NCBI GenBank assembly: GCA_013289955.1 | Contig: JABCYZ010000008.1 | Coordinates: 62,001 to 126,000, forward strand | DNA: 64,000 bases | Source of the DNA: Acidobacteriota bacterium | GTDB taxonomy: Bacteria; Acidobacteriota; Terriglobia; Acidiferrales; UBA7541 | Direction: 5' to 3' | In this document: in pieces, positions 44,486 through 52,967 of the stretch | Layout: each line of letters starts with the position of its first letter | How positions within the stretch are numbered: the stretch's first letter is position 1 | The notes under the pieces: generated by a model | Database searches by the model: none | Told to the model about the DNA's origin: nothing | The model's input: the letters and a program-made list of their open reading frames with translations, nothing else | Made by a program: the position numbers and the translations under genes

Positions 44486-46051
44486 TTAGACCTTTAGGAA
44501 AGATACCTCGTGCCCTCCCTCGCGCAGGTCGTTGTAAAGCTTCACCAGGCTGCATCTCGCAAAAAACGGCAACCCGGCAGGCGACTTGCCAAGAGAGACG
44601 AGACAGATATTCCAATCGCCGTGTCTCGGTCTAGTCTTCAGCCAGGCCGTATCCACACCCTTGTGGTACTTCTTGAAAACCTCTACCAGTTCTCTTCGAT
44701 ATTCTCCATCGGCGGTGAACAGGAGCTCGGTCGTTCGGCGGACCTGCTCGACCAAGTGGCTCATGCCGCTGGACTTCGTAGCTATCTTGGCAAAGAAGAG
44801 AGTCTGGCTCGCCATATGAAGCACGTCGCAGAACTCAAATTTTGATTGGCCGCCGCCGTACATGATGTTCTTCGCGTCGAACCCCAGGAATCCTTTCGCT
44901 TTTCCACACCGAAGGTTGTACTCGCCTTCGCTCTCCACTTGATTCCAAGGGGGCAACACGGTTCGCGGCGCGGGAATATTGCTCGCTGCCTTATTGATTT
45001 TGTTGAGGAAGTTGATCGCAACTTCGTACCAGATTCCCGACGACAAGATGTATTGCTTGCTGGCGAGTGGCAATTCGTAGCCGAAGCACTGAAAGGCCGT
45101 GCACCTGCTGAGTGACTCCTTGGCTCCGTCCATTAGATGGATCCAAGACGTTCTGGCCGCGGCGACGCTCGGCTCGAGCTTTTCCTTTTGCAGATAATTG
45201 ATCCAGCTTTGAACTAGCAGGTAGGGAGTTGTCGCGGGAGCTTTAGACATACGCCCGAAGACATATGAATCGACGGCCCAAGCCTCTTCTCGCCGGTATG
45301 TCGGTGCGAACATGACCAATTTTTTCTGAGCGCTTCCAGCCTTTAGTTCAATGTCGAATTGCGCCTCAAGCTTCGCGATCAGAAGCTCGTCCGTGACGAC
45401 GTTAATGTTGTCAATTTCGGGCCAGTTTTTCTTGTAGTCGTCGCTTTGGAAGAGTGGTACGGACTTGTCCAAAATGTCGGGCAGTTCGGAAAACGGTAGA
45501 TCGACCCGGAGGCTGGTGCCGCCGCGAAGTTTCGAACCGAAACTGGACTCCGACGGCTCACCCTCGACGCTCGCCACCAGATCGCGGTCGAACTGAACGC
45601 CGAACTCTTCGACCGAGGAAGCGCGCGGCGCTCGTTCGCGGGCGATGTGCCATTTTGCAAATACTTGCTCAACATGAATCTCAACGAGCTTATCTGGGGG
45701 AATCAGATTGAGAGCCACGCGCCTGCCAAAGTCAGGTTCCAGCCAATCATCGTCGAGCTTCGCCCACGCATGACCGAAGGGCAAAACAAACGTCTTTCCA
45801 GCCCTGCGGATGATCAGCATCGCCGCCGGGGACTGACCTATCAGTGAAAAACCGCTTGCATTCTGAAGCACCGATTGGATCACGGGCACCCACGCAGGCA
45901 CGCGCGCGCTGGCCTGCAAATTAAGGGCATAGCCGTCAAGCGGTGGCGTAAGCGGCAAGGCGTTCACACTTACGTGCAACGCTTTCTCGAAAGCCGTGAC
46001 GCGATCCGGCCGGAAGAGATAGATGCTGAGAGGGATCGTTTGATCCGCCAT
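44486..46051 (-). CDS. TIGR04141/DUF6119 family sporadically distributed protein
   Basis: 521 residues. The N-terminus IPLSIYLFRPDRVTAFEKAL and the block FVLPFGHAWAKLDDDWLEPD, FGRRVALNLIPPDKLVEIHV, EQVFAKWHIARERAP are characteristic of this family. A long C-terminal half follows, with KQYILSSGIWYEVA and GFLGFDAKNIMYGGGQSKFE. Function is unknown; members are patchy in distribution and found with defence and mobile genes. The start at 46051 matches family N-termini; a frame to 46099 adds 16 residues after a TATAGG site and cannot be excluded. Possible restriction-like or anti-phage role, by context only. Confidence 0.8.
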   Translation of the reverse strand: MADQTIPLSIYLFRPDRVTAFEKALHVSVNALPLTPPLDGYALNLQASARVPAWVPVIQSVLQNASGFSLIGQSPAAMLIIRRAGKTFVLPFGHAWAKLDDDWLEPDFGRRVALNLIPPDKLVEIHVEQVFAKWHIARERAPRASSVEEFGVQFDRDLVASVEGEPSESSFGSKLRGGTSLRVDLPFSELPDILDKSVPLFQSDDYKKNWPEIDNINVVTDELLIAKLEAQFDIELKAGSAQKKLVMFAPTYRREEAWAVDSYVFGRMSKAPATTPYLLVQSWINYLQKEKLEPSVAAARTSWIHLMDGAKESLSRCTAFQCFGYELPLASKQYILSSGIWYEVAINFLNKINKAASNIPAPRTVLPPWNQVESEGEYNLRCGKAKGFLGFDAKNIMYGGGQSKFEFCDVLHMASQTLFFAKIATKSSGMSHLVEQVRRTTELLFTADGEYRRELVEVFKKYHKGVDTAWLKTRPRHGDWNICLVSLGKSPAGLPFFARCSLVKLYNDLREGGHEVSFLKV

Positions 46052-46249
46052 GCCGAGTACCAATTGAGGTGAGGGACCCGCCCAGGGCGCGCCTCGCATC
46101 CTATACTCTTGACCCTAGCATGGGCGGGTAGTCATGATTCGATGAATACCGCTGAGAGTTAGTAACCGGATGGGCAACTAATTCGTTTGGTCGAAGCCAT
46201 TCAGCGTGGTTGCGTTTCTCGGAAGTGCTGTCACGTTACAAATAAACGT

Positions 46250-47146
46250 TTACGGCTTCTTGCTTTTTCTCTTGTCGGGAATCTGTGTTGTCCCGCCGAA
46301 GCTGAACGGTGCCTTAACACCGACGAATATGTTAAGGGTCGGCGCTTTGATTCCGGACGTTGTGCCCAAGTGTCCCGCCTGGGTTATGATCGAACCAAGT
46401 TTGAGCGTTTCGTCTATGTCTGGGCCAGAGATTGCGACGGTGTTAACCATCGGCGCTGCCGGTGCACTCTTACCACATAGATCGACAGGTTTCATTCCGG
46501 CAGAACCGGTAGTCATCACCAGTACACTGCAGAGTCCCCAACCTTCTTCGTCACCAACGTACGACGTGATGATGACCGTTTGCCCGCTAAATTGTCGCAA
46601 TTGTTCAACAAGCTCGTTTGGATTCTCTATTCGTCGCGCAGATATCAGGGCTTGCGTTATCCCCAAGTTGAGCTCGGTCCGCTTCAACTGTTGGGTCAAC
46701 TCATCAGCCTGTTCTGCTACGGCGGCGGATCGCTGCTGGGCACTGCCAGCCGAATCGTTTGCACGAGACGCTGCCAAGGCTGCACCCTCAGCGGAAGCTC
46801 TAGCATCGCCCGCCTTCCTATTTGCGATTGTGAGTAAAGAGCTGTCGACCTTTCTAATTTCAGTTTCAAGGCGCTCAGATTTAATGTGTATCCCGAATTC
46901 TCCGGAAACCCCAAGGGCTACCAGCCCCGCACCCAAGAGGGCAAATATGAGGACCATGCTGCTTGGCCTTTCGGGCACACCGCGTTCGAAAGCTAGAGTC
47001 TCGTGCCGATGCTCAAGGCAGATTACGACCAGTTCCACAGCGAGGCCGATCACTACGAGGAATATGAAGAACGTTAGCCAATGGTCGAGAGATGAGCGCG
47101 ATGCTTCGAGGGCAACTAGCTTTTTGGTGAGAGCCAGTTCTTCCAT
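46250..47146 (-). CDS. Membrane-anchored coiled-coil protein, unknown
   Basis: 298 residues. Two transmembrane helices (about 24-45 and 66-84) are followed by a long coiled coil (about 90-175) rich in Ala, Ser and Gln. A C-terminal globular part of about 175-290 has SGQTVIITSYVGDEEGWGLC and VNTVAISGPDIDETLKLGSI. No family recognised, but the layout (two helices, coiled coil, small domain) is common in anchored sensors. It starts 15 bases after the stop of the 354-residue gene, so they form an operon. Confidence 0.65.
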   Translation of the reverse strand: MEELALTKKLVALEASRSSLDHWLTFFIFLVVIGLAVELVVICLEHRHETLAFERGVPERPSSMVLIFALLGAGLVALGVSGEFGIHIKSERLETEIRKVDSSLLTIANRKAGDARASAEGAALAASRANDSAGSAQQRSAAVAEQADELTQQLKRTELNLGITQALISARRIENPNELVEQLRQFSGQTVIITSYVGDEEGWGLCSVLVMTTGSAGMKPVDLCGKSAPAAPMVNTVAISGPDIDETLKLGSIITQAGHLGTTSGIKAPTLNIFVGVKAPFSFGGTTQIPDKRKSKKP

Positions 47147-47161
47147 ATCGTAGCGGAGTTT

Positions 47162-48226
47162 TTACGGTGTTCTTAGAAGCTCCGAGATCGTCCAATCGAG
47201 CGCAGCTTTGCATCCCTTTGCCACGTCCATGTTGATGAAGTAACGCTGTCTCTTAATGTCCCGGCCGGGATGAACGTGGTTTCGCATGAACAACAAAAGG
47301 CTTGATAGCGCGGCAATTCTCGTATCAAGTTTCAGGATGCCCTGCTTGTGGGCTTCCGTCAAAATCGTACCCAAGGTTTTCCCCATCACGGACGGCGGCA
47401 TCCGGTCGACCCAAATCGCCTCTAGCACTCCGCCGACAAGCCCGATGATGGCGCGCGCTAGGGGGTATTGATCGTTTACCTTGTCGATGTTCTGCCTCTG
47501 TAAGGTGAACATCTCTAGCAGGTTCTGAGTACAGAAATAATTTTCGCCTGCAAATCTTCTTAGTGCGTCGCTCTTAATGAGCTTTTGAAGATCAGCTATC
47601 GTGAATGTTTGCATGTCCAAGGCATGGACGCCGATTAGGTCGTACACGGTGAAAAGGACCAGCACGAGCAGCTTTCTGTTGTGGCTCGTCAGTAGTCCGC
47701 TCTCCCACTCGTGTGGCTTCTTCGCGCGAAGGTAATCAAAGAAGTCCTTCACGACCGCCAATAAAAGGTATGCTCCTCGCCTCTCCGCGGGGACGTCGAT
47801 CTCTTTCTGTTCCTTCTCCCTCTTGTCTTCGTGGTAGGCCTGTTCCAAGAGCGTGAGTCCCTGCGGCTCATCGGCATCTTCGAGGAGGTGCAGTATGCCC
47901 AAACGAAATAGCGGAAGCCCCTTTATCGAGTGATTTTTGTCGAGGATAACGCAGACCTGTTCCCAGACGCGAATCTTCTCCGCATTCGAAGGAACGGCGC
48001 ACACGATCCTATCCATCTTGTGCCAGTTTTCTCTATTCCTGAGCTGGGCTGCGTCGAGACGAAGTAGCTCGTCCACGTTGTTCAGTGGGATACTCTCAGT
48101 GGAATTAGCGACGGTCCCTTTCGAAAGGACCTGAGGTCCGAAAGACGGACCGGTGCCGGCAATCGCGGAGGCGGTTGAATTTTCCCCCGCTCCGGCGCCA
48201 TTATGTTGAAAATGATTCGTGGTCAT
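47162..48226 (-). CDS. Unknown protein with RNHVHPGR motif
   Basis: 354 residues, mostly helical. A low-complexity first 45 residues precede NVDELLRLDAAQLRNRENWH and an alpha-solenoid-like region. Near the C-terminus ALSSLLLFMRNHVHPGRDIK contains the same RNxxHPGR pattern as the protein at 39315, typical of HEPN-like or related helical domains. Function unknown. Its product may act with the membrane coiled-coil protein encoded 15 bases downstream. Confidence 0.65.
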   Translation of the reverse strand: MTTNHFQHNGAGAGENSTASAIAGTGPSFGPQVLSKGTVANSTESIPLNNVDELLRLDAAQLRNRENWHKMDRIVCAVPSNAEKIRVWEQVCVILDKNHSIKGLPLFRLGILHLLEDADEPQGLTLLEQAYHEDKREKEQKEIDVPAERRGAYLLLAVVKDFFDYLRAKKPHEWESGLLTSHNRKLLVLVLFTVYDLIGVHALDMQTFTIADLQKLIKSDALRRFAGENYFCTQNLLEMFTLQRQNIDKVNDQYPLARAIIGLVGGVLEAIWVDRMPPSVMGKTLGTILTEAHKQGILKLDTRIAALSSLLLFMRNHVHPGRDIKRQRYFINMDVAKGCKAALDWTISELLRTP

Positions 48227-48285
48227 TCTCTTTGTTCAACAATCTCTCCTGACACGTCCCGGTAGAGCTGATTTGGGCGGCCGCT

Positions 48286-48537
48286 TTAGTTGCCGCTCAG
48301 AACCCTGACAATGTGGCCTTGAGCGGCGGTACCTTGCTGCATCCTTTCGCCCTTACGGTCCACGGCATTTATCAATTTCATTTTCAGGGGATCGCGTTCC
48401 TGTTGATTCGCACACTGCGGTTTGAACTCTCTCGCCAGTTCCGCAACGCGTGCATTGTAGTAGGCACCATTGTGGATGTGCGCCATGTGCAAACGAGCCC
48501 TGTAAATTTCCTTGTCTACTTCTTGGCTGTTGAACAT
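48286..48537 (-). CDS. Small protein, unknown
   Basis: 83 residues, charged, with EVDKEIYRARLHMAHIHNGA and AELAREFKPQ. AAGGAG is nine bases before the ATG, which supports translation. Same strand as, and 59 bases before, the RNHVHPGR protein gene. No family recognised. Confidence 0.5.
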   Translation of the reverse strand: MFNSQEVDKEIYRARLHMAHIHNGAYYNARVAELAREFKPQCANQQERDPLKMKLINAVDRKGERMQQGTAAQGHIVRVLSGN

Positions 48538-48713
48538 CTTCCCGCTCCTTTCGAATCGTAGTGTAGCATGGGCGAAGGAAAGGCGTAGCCTGTACCAAAG
48601 GACAGGGTCGGAAGGCCGCCACCATTACTGGCCTCTAATCTAGTTGACGCCGCAAGCTGCCTGCGAGCACACTTTTGTACAATGAGGGGAAGTGGCCCTC
48701 AACGGAGCTTGCT

Positions 48714-49130
48714 ATGACAAACCAAATCTCAATCGACTCTCTTCCCAGCGGAACTGGTGTAAAAACCACCGCATTCTGGGGCGGAATGAGGTTTACCCAC
48801 TACGGCATCCTAGACCGCACCTGGGACGGGAGCGTCGTCATTCACCACAACTCAAAGCGCCACGGACGAGCCGTAACGACGGACCTGTTTGGATTCTCGG
48901 ACGGGCAGATCGTTTTTCTCGACACGTTACCCGCGAATTTGAACCGGGGCTGGGAGATTGCCGAACGCGCTCGCACCGACGTGGAGCGAGGCGTCACCTG
49001 GACGGTGGTCAACAACTGTGAGGACATGAAGTCGCGCGCCCTCACGGGTCAATGGGGAAGTCCCACCAGGAATGCCATTGTCGGGTTAGGTGTCGCTGGA
49101 GTCTTGCTCGCCCTGGTGCTTGGGTCCTGA
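48714..49130 (+). CDS. LRAT-like (NlpC/P60 superfamily) protein with C-terminal membrane anchor
   Basis: 138 residues. FTHYGILDRTWDGSVVIHHN holds the catalytic-type His of LRAT/NC domains (HYGI), a second His pair follows, and WTVVNNCEDMKSRALTGQ provides the Cys in the NCE motif. The order His then Cys is the circular permutation used by LRAT-like cysteine hydrolases or acyltransferases. The last 18 residues (VGLGVAGVLLALVLG) form one transmembrane helix. GGAG precedes the start. First of a tight four-gene operon at the right end of the island. Likely acts on lipids or acyl groups at the membrane. Confidence 0.78.
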   Translation: MTNQISIDSLPSGTGVKTTAFWGGMRFTHYGILDRTWDGSVVIHHNSKRHGRAVTTDLFGFSDGQIVFLDTLPANLNRGWEIAERARTDVERGVTWTVVNNCEDMKSRALTGQWGSPTRNAIVGLGVAGVLLALVLGS

Positions 49131-49131
49131 C

Positions 49132-49362
49132 ATGACGAAGGTTGCTACTGAACGACACATCCAGATACCTGTCAAATGCTCGTACTGCGAGGAGAAGCAG
49201 GTCATCCAGGTTCTCGCGCGCCCCGGCTTTGGTGCGATGGGCTATCAACGGGTCGAGTGCGTCGCATGTAAGACGTCATTCGAAGTGATGGTTCCTGACC
49301 GAATTATCGGCGGTCCGTTCCCGGAGAACTGGAAAGGAACAGCGGGTCTGTCACGCGAGTAG
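49132..49362 (+). CDS. Small zinc-ribbon protein
   Basis: 76 residues with two Cys pairs, CSYC and CVAC, 28 residues apart, the spacing of a small zinc ribbon, and a short basic/polar C-terminus. The ATG is one base after the preceding stop, so it is translationally coupled to the LRAT-like gene. Role unknown; could be a nucleic-acid or protein adaptor. Confidence 0.65.
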   Translation: MTKVATERHIQIPVKCSYCEEKQVIQVLARPGFGAMGYQRVECVACKTSFEVMVPDRIIGGPFPENWKGTAGLSRE

Positions 49363-49368
49363 ATCTAA

Positions 49369-50154
49369 ATGAAGCCATGGGAACACCCGGTCCCCCCGGT
49401 CTTATATAAGTACCTGCCTCCGGAGCGCCTCCATGCGTTGGCTGACTGCCGGGTTCGGTTTAGCCAGAGGACCGTTTTTGAAGACGATCACGAACTTGAG
49501 CCGGATTTTGCTATTTTTGGGACAGAGAGCGAGATCTGGCGATATGCGATCTCAATCGGTTTCCAGCTTAGCCGTAATGGACTTCCCGCCGGTGTGATTG
49601 TGCAGGCGCTCGCATCAAATCCTGAAGCTCAGAAAAGCGCCATTCAAAACTTGCGGCAAAATACCCCAGTCGTGGACGAACTCGGGAGTTTGTGCCTAAC
49701 CGATGCTCCAGACTCCGAGCGAATGTGGATGGAATATGCCAAAAACTCAACGGGTTTCGTACTGGCCTTCGATACGAACCATCGCGGCTTCAGTACCCTG
49801 TTGAAGGGTCAAGGACACGTGGGGAAAATGTCTTACAGCGACGAGCCGTTTGGCAGCGCTCTGGGAACAATTCTTGGCGATGAAGGTGCTGGCGTGCTAT
49901 TTCGCAAGCGGACAAAATACTCGTTCGAGAGGGAGTGGCGAATCATCCGTATGCTGAAACGTTTGGAGCGTCTCCCTGGCGGCCTGTTTTTGTCCGAGTT
50001 CGACCCTGGGAGCGTGGCACAGGTTATCATCCGTCCTCAGTGCACGGTAAACCTGGAGTTACAGCAGCTCGTGACAACCGATGCGAGGTACAAGCACCTG
50101 GAAATCAAATCGAACCCTTCGCCTCCCGTCAATTGCGAGGCCTGTCTCAACTAG
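49369..50154 (+). CDS. DUF2971 family protein
   Basis: 261 residues. Family features: PPVLYKYLPPERLHALADCR at the start, RTVFEDDHELEP as the conserved acidic turn, CLTDAPDSERMWMEYAKNST then GFVLAFDT, and YSFEREWRIIR near the end. DUF2971 proteins are uncharacterised and frequent in defence-rich regions; their fold has been linked to ADP-ribosyl transferase-like proteins, though I cannot confirm that here. Six bases follow the zinc-ribbon gene. Confidence 0.82.
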   Translation: MKPWEHPVPPVLYKYLPPERLHALADCRVRFSQRTVFEDDHELEPDFAIFGTESEIWRYAISIGFQLSRNGLPAGVIVQALASNPEAQKSAIQNLRQNTPVVDELGSLCLTDAPDSERMWMEYAKNSTGFVLAFDTNHRGFSTLLKGQGHVGKMSYSDEPFGSALGTILGDEGAGVLFRKRTKYSFEREWRIIRMLKRLERLPGGLFLSEFDPGSVAQVIIRPQCTVNLELQQLVTTDARYKHLEIKSNPSPPVNCEACLN

Positions 50155-50177
50155 TGGATTTGAGGAGAAAGCAAACT

Positions 50178-50450
50178 ATGCGTGAGCGAATCGAAGGTCG
50201 CGGTCAACTTGAAAGCTGGGAACGCCCGGAAAAGAAAATTCCGGTTGAGTATGTATTCGACATCATTACCGACGTTTTGGCGAGGCCGGGCTTTCCTCCC
50301 GTAGCAACTAAGAAACACAGCGAAGGGAGAATTCATTCTGTGGCCGGCGAGTCCATCACTCAGGGTTATTACAGACTCTTCGCCGAGGATGGCGAAATTC
50401 TAAAGGTACAAAACGTCGGCCTTGATTATTGGTCAATCTCGGCCCCTTAG
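50178..50450 (+). CDS. Small protein ending the right-end operon, unknown
   Basis: 90 residues, alpha/beta: a charged start, then PVEYVFDIITDVLARPGFPP, HSEGRIHSVAGESITQGYYR and LFAEDGEILKVQNVGLDYWS. TGAGGAGAAAGC precedes the ATG. It follows the DUF2971 gene by 23 bases. No family recognised. An overlapping longer frame from 49935 lies inside the DUF2971 gene and is not supported. Confidence 0.6.
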   Translation: MRERIEGRGQLESWERPEKKIPVEYVFDIITDVLARPGFPPVATKKHSEGRIHSVAGESITQGYYRLFAEDGEILKVQNVGLDYWSISAP

Positions 50451-50584
50451 TGATTCACTTGGTGGGACCGAAACAATCCGGCTTCCGGAAATTCTGTATC
50501 ACTTCCTGTTACACCTGGCCTGACAATGGTATGCAATCGAGTGCCATGCGGAGCAACGGAATCCTTTGCCGTTCAATGGTTTAG

Positions 50585-50612
50585 GGTGCATCGGATTGCA
50601 TAGCGTTGCACC
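50585..50612. promoter_or_regulatory. Inverted repeat GGTGCA-N16-TGCACC next to right boundary
   Basis: Six-base arms 16 bases apart, 17 bases inside the right core. Related TGCAT/TGCAA words recur at 50530-50610. Could be integrase arm or excisionase sites, or a weak hairpin ending the plus-strand operon; no T-run follows. Confidence 0.35.
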
Positions 50613-50628
50613 GCCCAGCGGATTTTTG

Positions 50629-50643
50629 GACGATTAATCCGTT
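50629..50643. repeat. Right attachment core (attR)
   Basis: GACGATTAATCCGTT, matching 27941-27955 in 14 of 15 bases. The TAA stop of the histidine kinase gene on the minus strand (50634-50636) lies inside it, so insertion did not alter the kinase. Confidence 0.8.
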
Positions 50644-52109
50644 CCCGTACGCGCAATACCAGGTCCCGGCAGAAACGCCGCGAAGTGAGTTCCCGTCCAG
50701 TCAGAGCAGACCAGTTCGAGCCGGCCGTGATGGGCCTGAGCAATCCAGAGAGCTATCGAAAGTCCCAGTCCGGCTCCGCCCTCGCGTCCCGAACGCGATC
50801 GGGCGGGATCAGCACGGAAAAACCGCTCGAAAATGCGATCGCGCAGATCCGGGGGTATCCCCGGCCCCGTGTCGGTGACGTGCACTTCACAGGCCGTAGT
50901 TGTGGCGAGACAAGCGACATCCACGCGGCCACCTTCTGCTGAGTATTTGATCGCGTTGTCCAGGAGATTCAAAATCATGCGCCGCAGAAGTTCTCTGTCC
51001 CCGCGAACAAGACATTCCGAGGCAGCATCGACGCTCAATTCAATGTTTTTCTCGCGTGCCAGTGTCCGTACCGAATGCGCGCAGTCCGCTACCACTTCCT
51101 CGAGATAAACGTCTTCCTGCGATATCGGGTACTGGCCGGAGTCCGCTCTCGTCAGAGTGAAAAGGTCTTCCACGATTTTAATCAATCGCGACGTTTCTTC
51201 ATGCAGAATCTGGAGCGATTCGAGATAATCTTCCGCCGTTCTGCCTTGTTGCGACATAGCCACTTCGGCCTCTCCGCGAAGAATGGCCAATGGCGTCCGC
51301 AGCTCGTGCGACGCATCGGCGATGAACCGCCGCTGGCGCTCAAACGATTGGTCGAGCCGATTAAGGAGATCGTTGAAGATGGTAGCCAACTGTCCGAGCT
51401 CGTCGTTGGCATTGAGCACCGGAAGCCGTTCGTGCAAGTTGGTGGCCCCGATGCGCCGCGCGTGCGCGCCCATCGCAACTACCGGAGCCATACTCCTCCT
51501 CGCCAAAAAGTAGCCCCCCGTCCCAGCGAGCAGCAGACCAAGAAGAATCATCCATGAGAATGTCAGCCGGATCGTTTCGAGCACCTCGTATTGCGCATGC
51601 AGCGAATGCAGAATAACGAGCAGGTAGTTCTGGCCATTCGCCTGGAACTGACGCGAGTAAGCCCTGAATCGCGAGTGCTCTGCACGAATTGTTTCCAAAC
51701 CGGCTTCTTTGCTCTCCCTCATTTTTGTGAAACTCTGAAACTCGCGGGATGCGAGTGCGGAAGCCACAGACCGGTCGGAGCGGACGCCGGGAGAAAACGT
51801 GCCGGTTGAACTGGCCACTATCTCGCGGCCCGGGCCCAGCACAAGGAAAGTATCGTTATTCGAGCGATGCTCAACCATGGACTGCTGCGCAGCCGATAGA
51901 ATTGCAGAACCCGGCGTGTTGGGCGCGTCTAGAAGCTCAGCCTGAAAGGTCACGAGGAACGAATCCGCCAGCACGGCCAAGTCCCCGTCCGTCCTCTGCA
52001 TCGACGATTTTTGGACGATAAAATACGTGGTTGCAGAAACCAGCACCAGCACGACGGCAAGCACCGCCGAGTACCACACTGTCAGTCGTACGCGGACGGA
52101 ATTAAACAT
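50634..52109 (-). CDS. Two-component sensor histidine kinase
   Basis: 491 residues. TM1 at about 9-31 and TM2 at about 157-180 flank a periplasmic sensor region. HAMP follows (RRSMAPVVAMGAHARRIGA). The phospho-acceptor box is FIADASHELRTPLAILRGE, the N box LLDNAIKYSAEGG, and the G boxes DTGPGIPPD and GGAGLGLSIALWIA. The start at 52109 follows the response regulator with 8 bases of overlap. Its stop is within the island attachment core; in the uninterrupted chromosome the next gene would be tolC after 75 bases. It probably senses envelope stress or pump substrates and controls the RND pump. Confidence 0.93.
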   Translation of the reverse strand: MFNSVRVRLTVWYSAVLAVVLVLVSATTYFIVQKSSMQRTDGDLAVLADSFLVTFQAELLDAPNTPGSAILSAAQQSMVEHRSNNDTFLVLGPGREIVASSTGTFSPGVRSDRSVASALASREFQSFTKMRESKEAGLETIRAEHSRFRAYSRQFQANGQNYLLVILHSLHAQYEVLETIRLTFSWMILLGLLLAGTGGYFLARRSMAPVVAMGAHARRIGATNLHERLPVLNANDELGQLATIFNDLLNRLDQSFERQRRFIADASHELRTPLAILRGEAEVAMSQQGRTAEDYLESLQILHEETSRLIKIVEDLFTLTRADSGQYPISQEDVYLEEVVADCAHSVRTLAREKNIELSVDAASECLVRGDRELLRRMILNLLDNAIKYSAEGGRVDVACLATTTACEVHVTDTGPGIPPDLRDRIFERFFRADPARSRSGREGGAGLGLSIALWIAQAHHGRLELVCSDWTGTHFAAFLPGPGIARTGTD

Positions 52110-52839
52110 GTTTCTTGCGATCCGGGGCACTTGCTTTGCCTTGTGGGCGCCCTGTGCCCTCGGCATCCTCGCCGGCTTTCAAAATGTAACCGGCGCCTCG
52201 CCGCGTCTGTAAGAGTTCCGAGCTCCCATCCGGATCAATCTTCCGGCGCAGCCGGTTGATATAAACCTCGATCAAATTTGAAAACGGATCGAAACTCTCA
52301 TCCCAAACGTGCTCGGCGATGTCCGCCCTGCTTACCACCCGTCCTGCATTCCGCACTAGGTATTCCAGCAGCGCATACTCCTTGTGCGTCAGCGAAATCG
52401 CGTGCCCGCGACGAGTTGCGTTCTGCGCCGCCGTGTCCAGCTCAAGGTCTCCGACGCTCAGCCGCGGCGGATGCAATTCCGTTGAGCGCCGCAGGAGCGC
52501 GCGCAGGCGCGCCAGAAGCTCGCGAAATTCAAATGGTTTTGTAAGGTAGTCGTCCGCTCCACGATCGAGTCCGCTGACCCGATCCTCGACGGCATCTCGC
52601 GCTGTCAGCATCAGGATTGGCATGCGCCTGCCAGCCTTGCGCAGCCGGCGGCAAACTTCAAACCCGTCGGGCGCCGGAATCATCACGTCCAGAATAATCA
52701 GGTCGTATTCGTTAATCTCCGCTTGATAAAGCGCATCTTCACCGGTCGTTGCCGCGTCCACCGCGTAAGCCTGCTCGCGCAAACCTTTAACCACAAACCG
52801 CCGCACCCCTGGATCGTCTTCGACCAGCAAAATTCGCAT
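52102..52839 (-). CDS. OmpR-family response regulator
   Basis: 245 residues. The receiver domain starts MRILLVEDDPGVRRFVVKGL with the phospho-accepting Asp in LIILDVMIP and the conserved Lys in DDYLTKPFE. The C-terminal winged helix shows LTHKEYALLEYLVRNAGRVV and VYINRLRRKID...TRRGAGYIL. The basic tail ends in the overlap with the kinase. The start was set at 52839, where the receiver begins; the longer frame adds unrelated residues. Likely activator of the efflux genes now separated by the island. Confidence 0.94.
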   Translation of the reverse strand: MRILLVEDDPGVRRFVVKGLREQAYAVDAATTGEDALYQAEINEYDLIILDVMIPAPDGFEVCRRLRKAGRRMPILMLTARDAVEDRVSGLDRGADDYLTKPFEFRELLARLRALLRRSTELHPPRLSVGDLELDTAAQNATRRGHAISLTHKEYALLEYLVRNAGRVVSRADIAEHVWDESFDPFSNLIEVYINRLRRKIDPDGSSELLQTRRGAGYILKAGEDAEGTGRPQGKASAPDRKKHV

Positions 52840-52967
52840 GGCTGCATGATACGTGAAAGCACAGGCCGAGATGCAACCCATCGATCTGCCTCGAACCTTG
52901 ACGTCTTCGAACTGGGTGGGAGTGAGATAGTGCCAGAATCGATGCGGGGAGCTCGCTGCTTGCTCCC

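Larger units (their letters stand above)
27941..50643. mobile_element. Integrated genomic island, 22.7 kb
   Basis: Bounded by GACGATTAATC direct repeats (14 of 15 bases match when extended by CGTT/TGTT) at 27941 and 50629. The left end carries integrase and excisionase genes and a 3' tRNA half. The right repeat overlaps the stop codon of a histidine kinase whose natural neighbours (efflux operon) lie beyond the left repeat. Inside, most genes are hypothetical or accessory, short, on both strands and spaced by long intergenic repeats, unlike the flanks. No conjugation, capsid or replication-initiation genes were recognised, so it is an integrative island or satellite, perhaps mobilised in trans. 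Confidence 0.85.

Noticed and set aside
46206..47153. Long plus-strand frame (315 codons) opposite the membrane coiled-coil gene
   Set aside because: It is Ser/Arg/Cys-rich and has no domain; the minus-strand frame has two transmembrane helices and a coiled coil and forms an operon with its upstream neighbour.
49935..50177. N-terminal extension of the last right-end operon gene
   Set aside because: It lies inside the DUF2971 gene in another frame; a good ribosome site supports the start at 50178.
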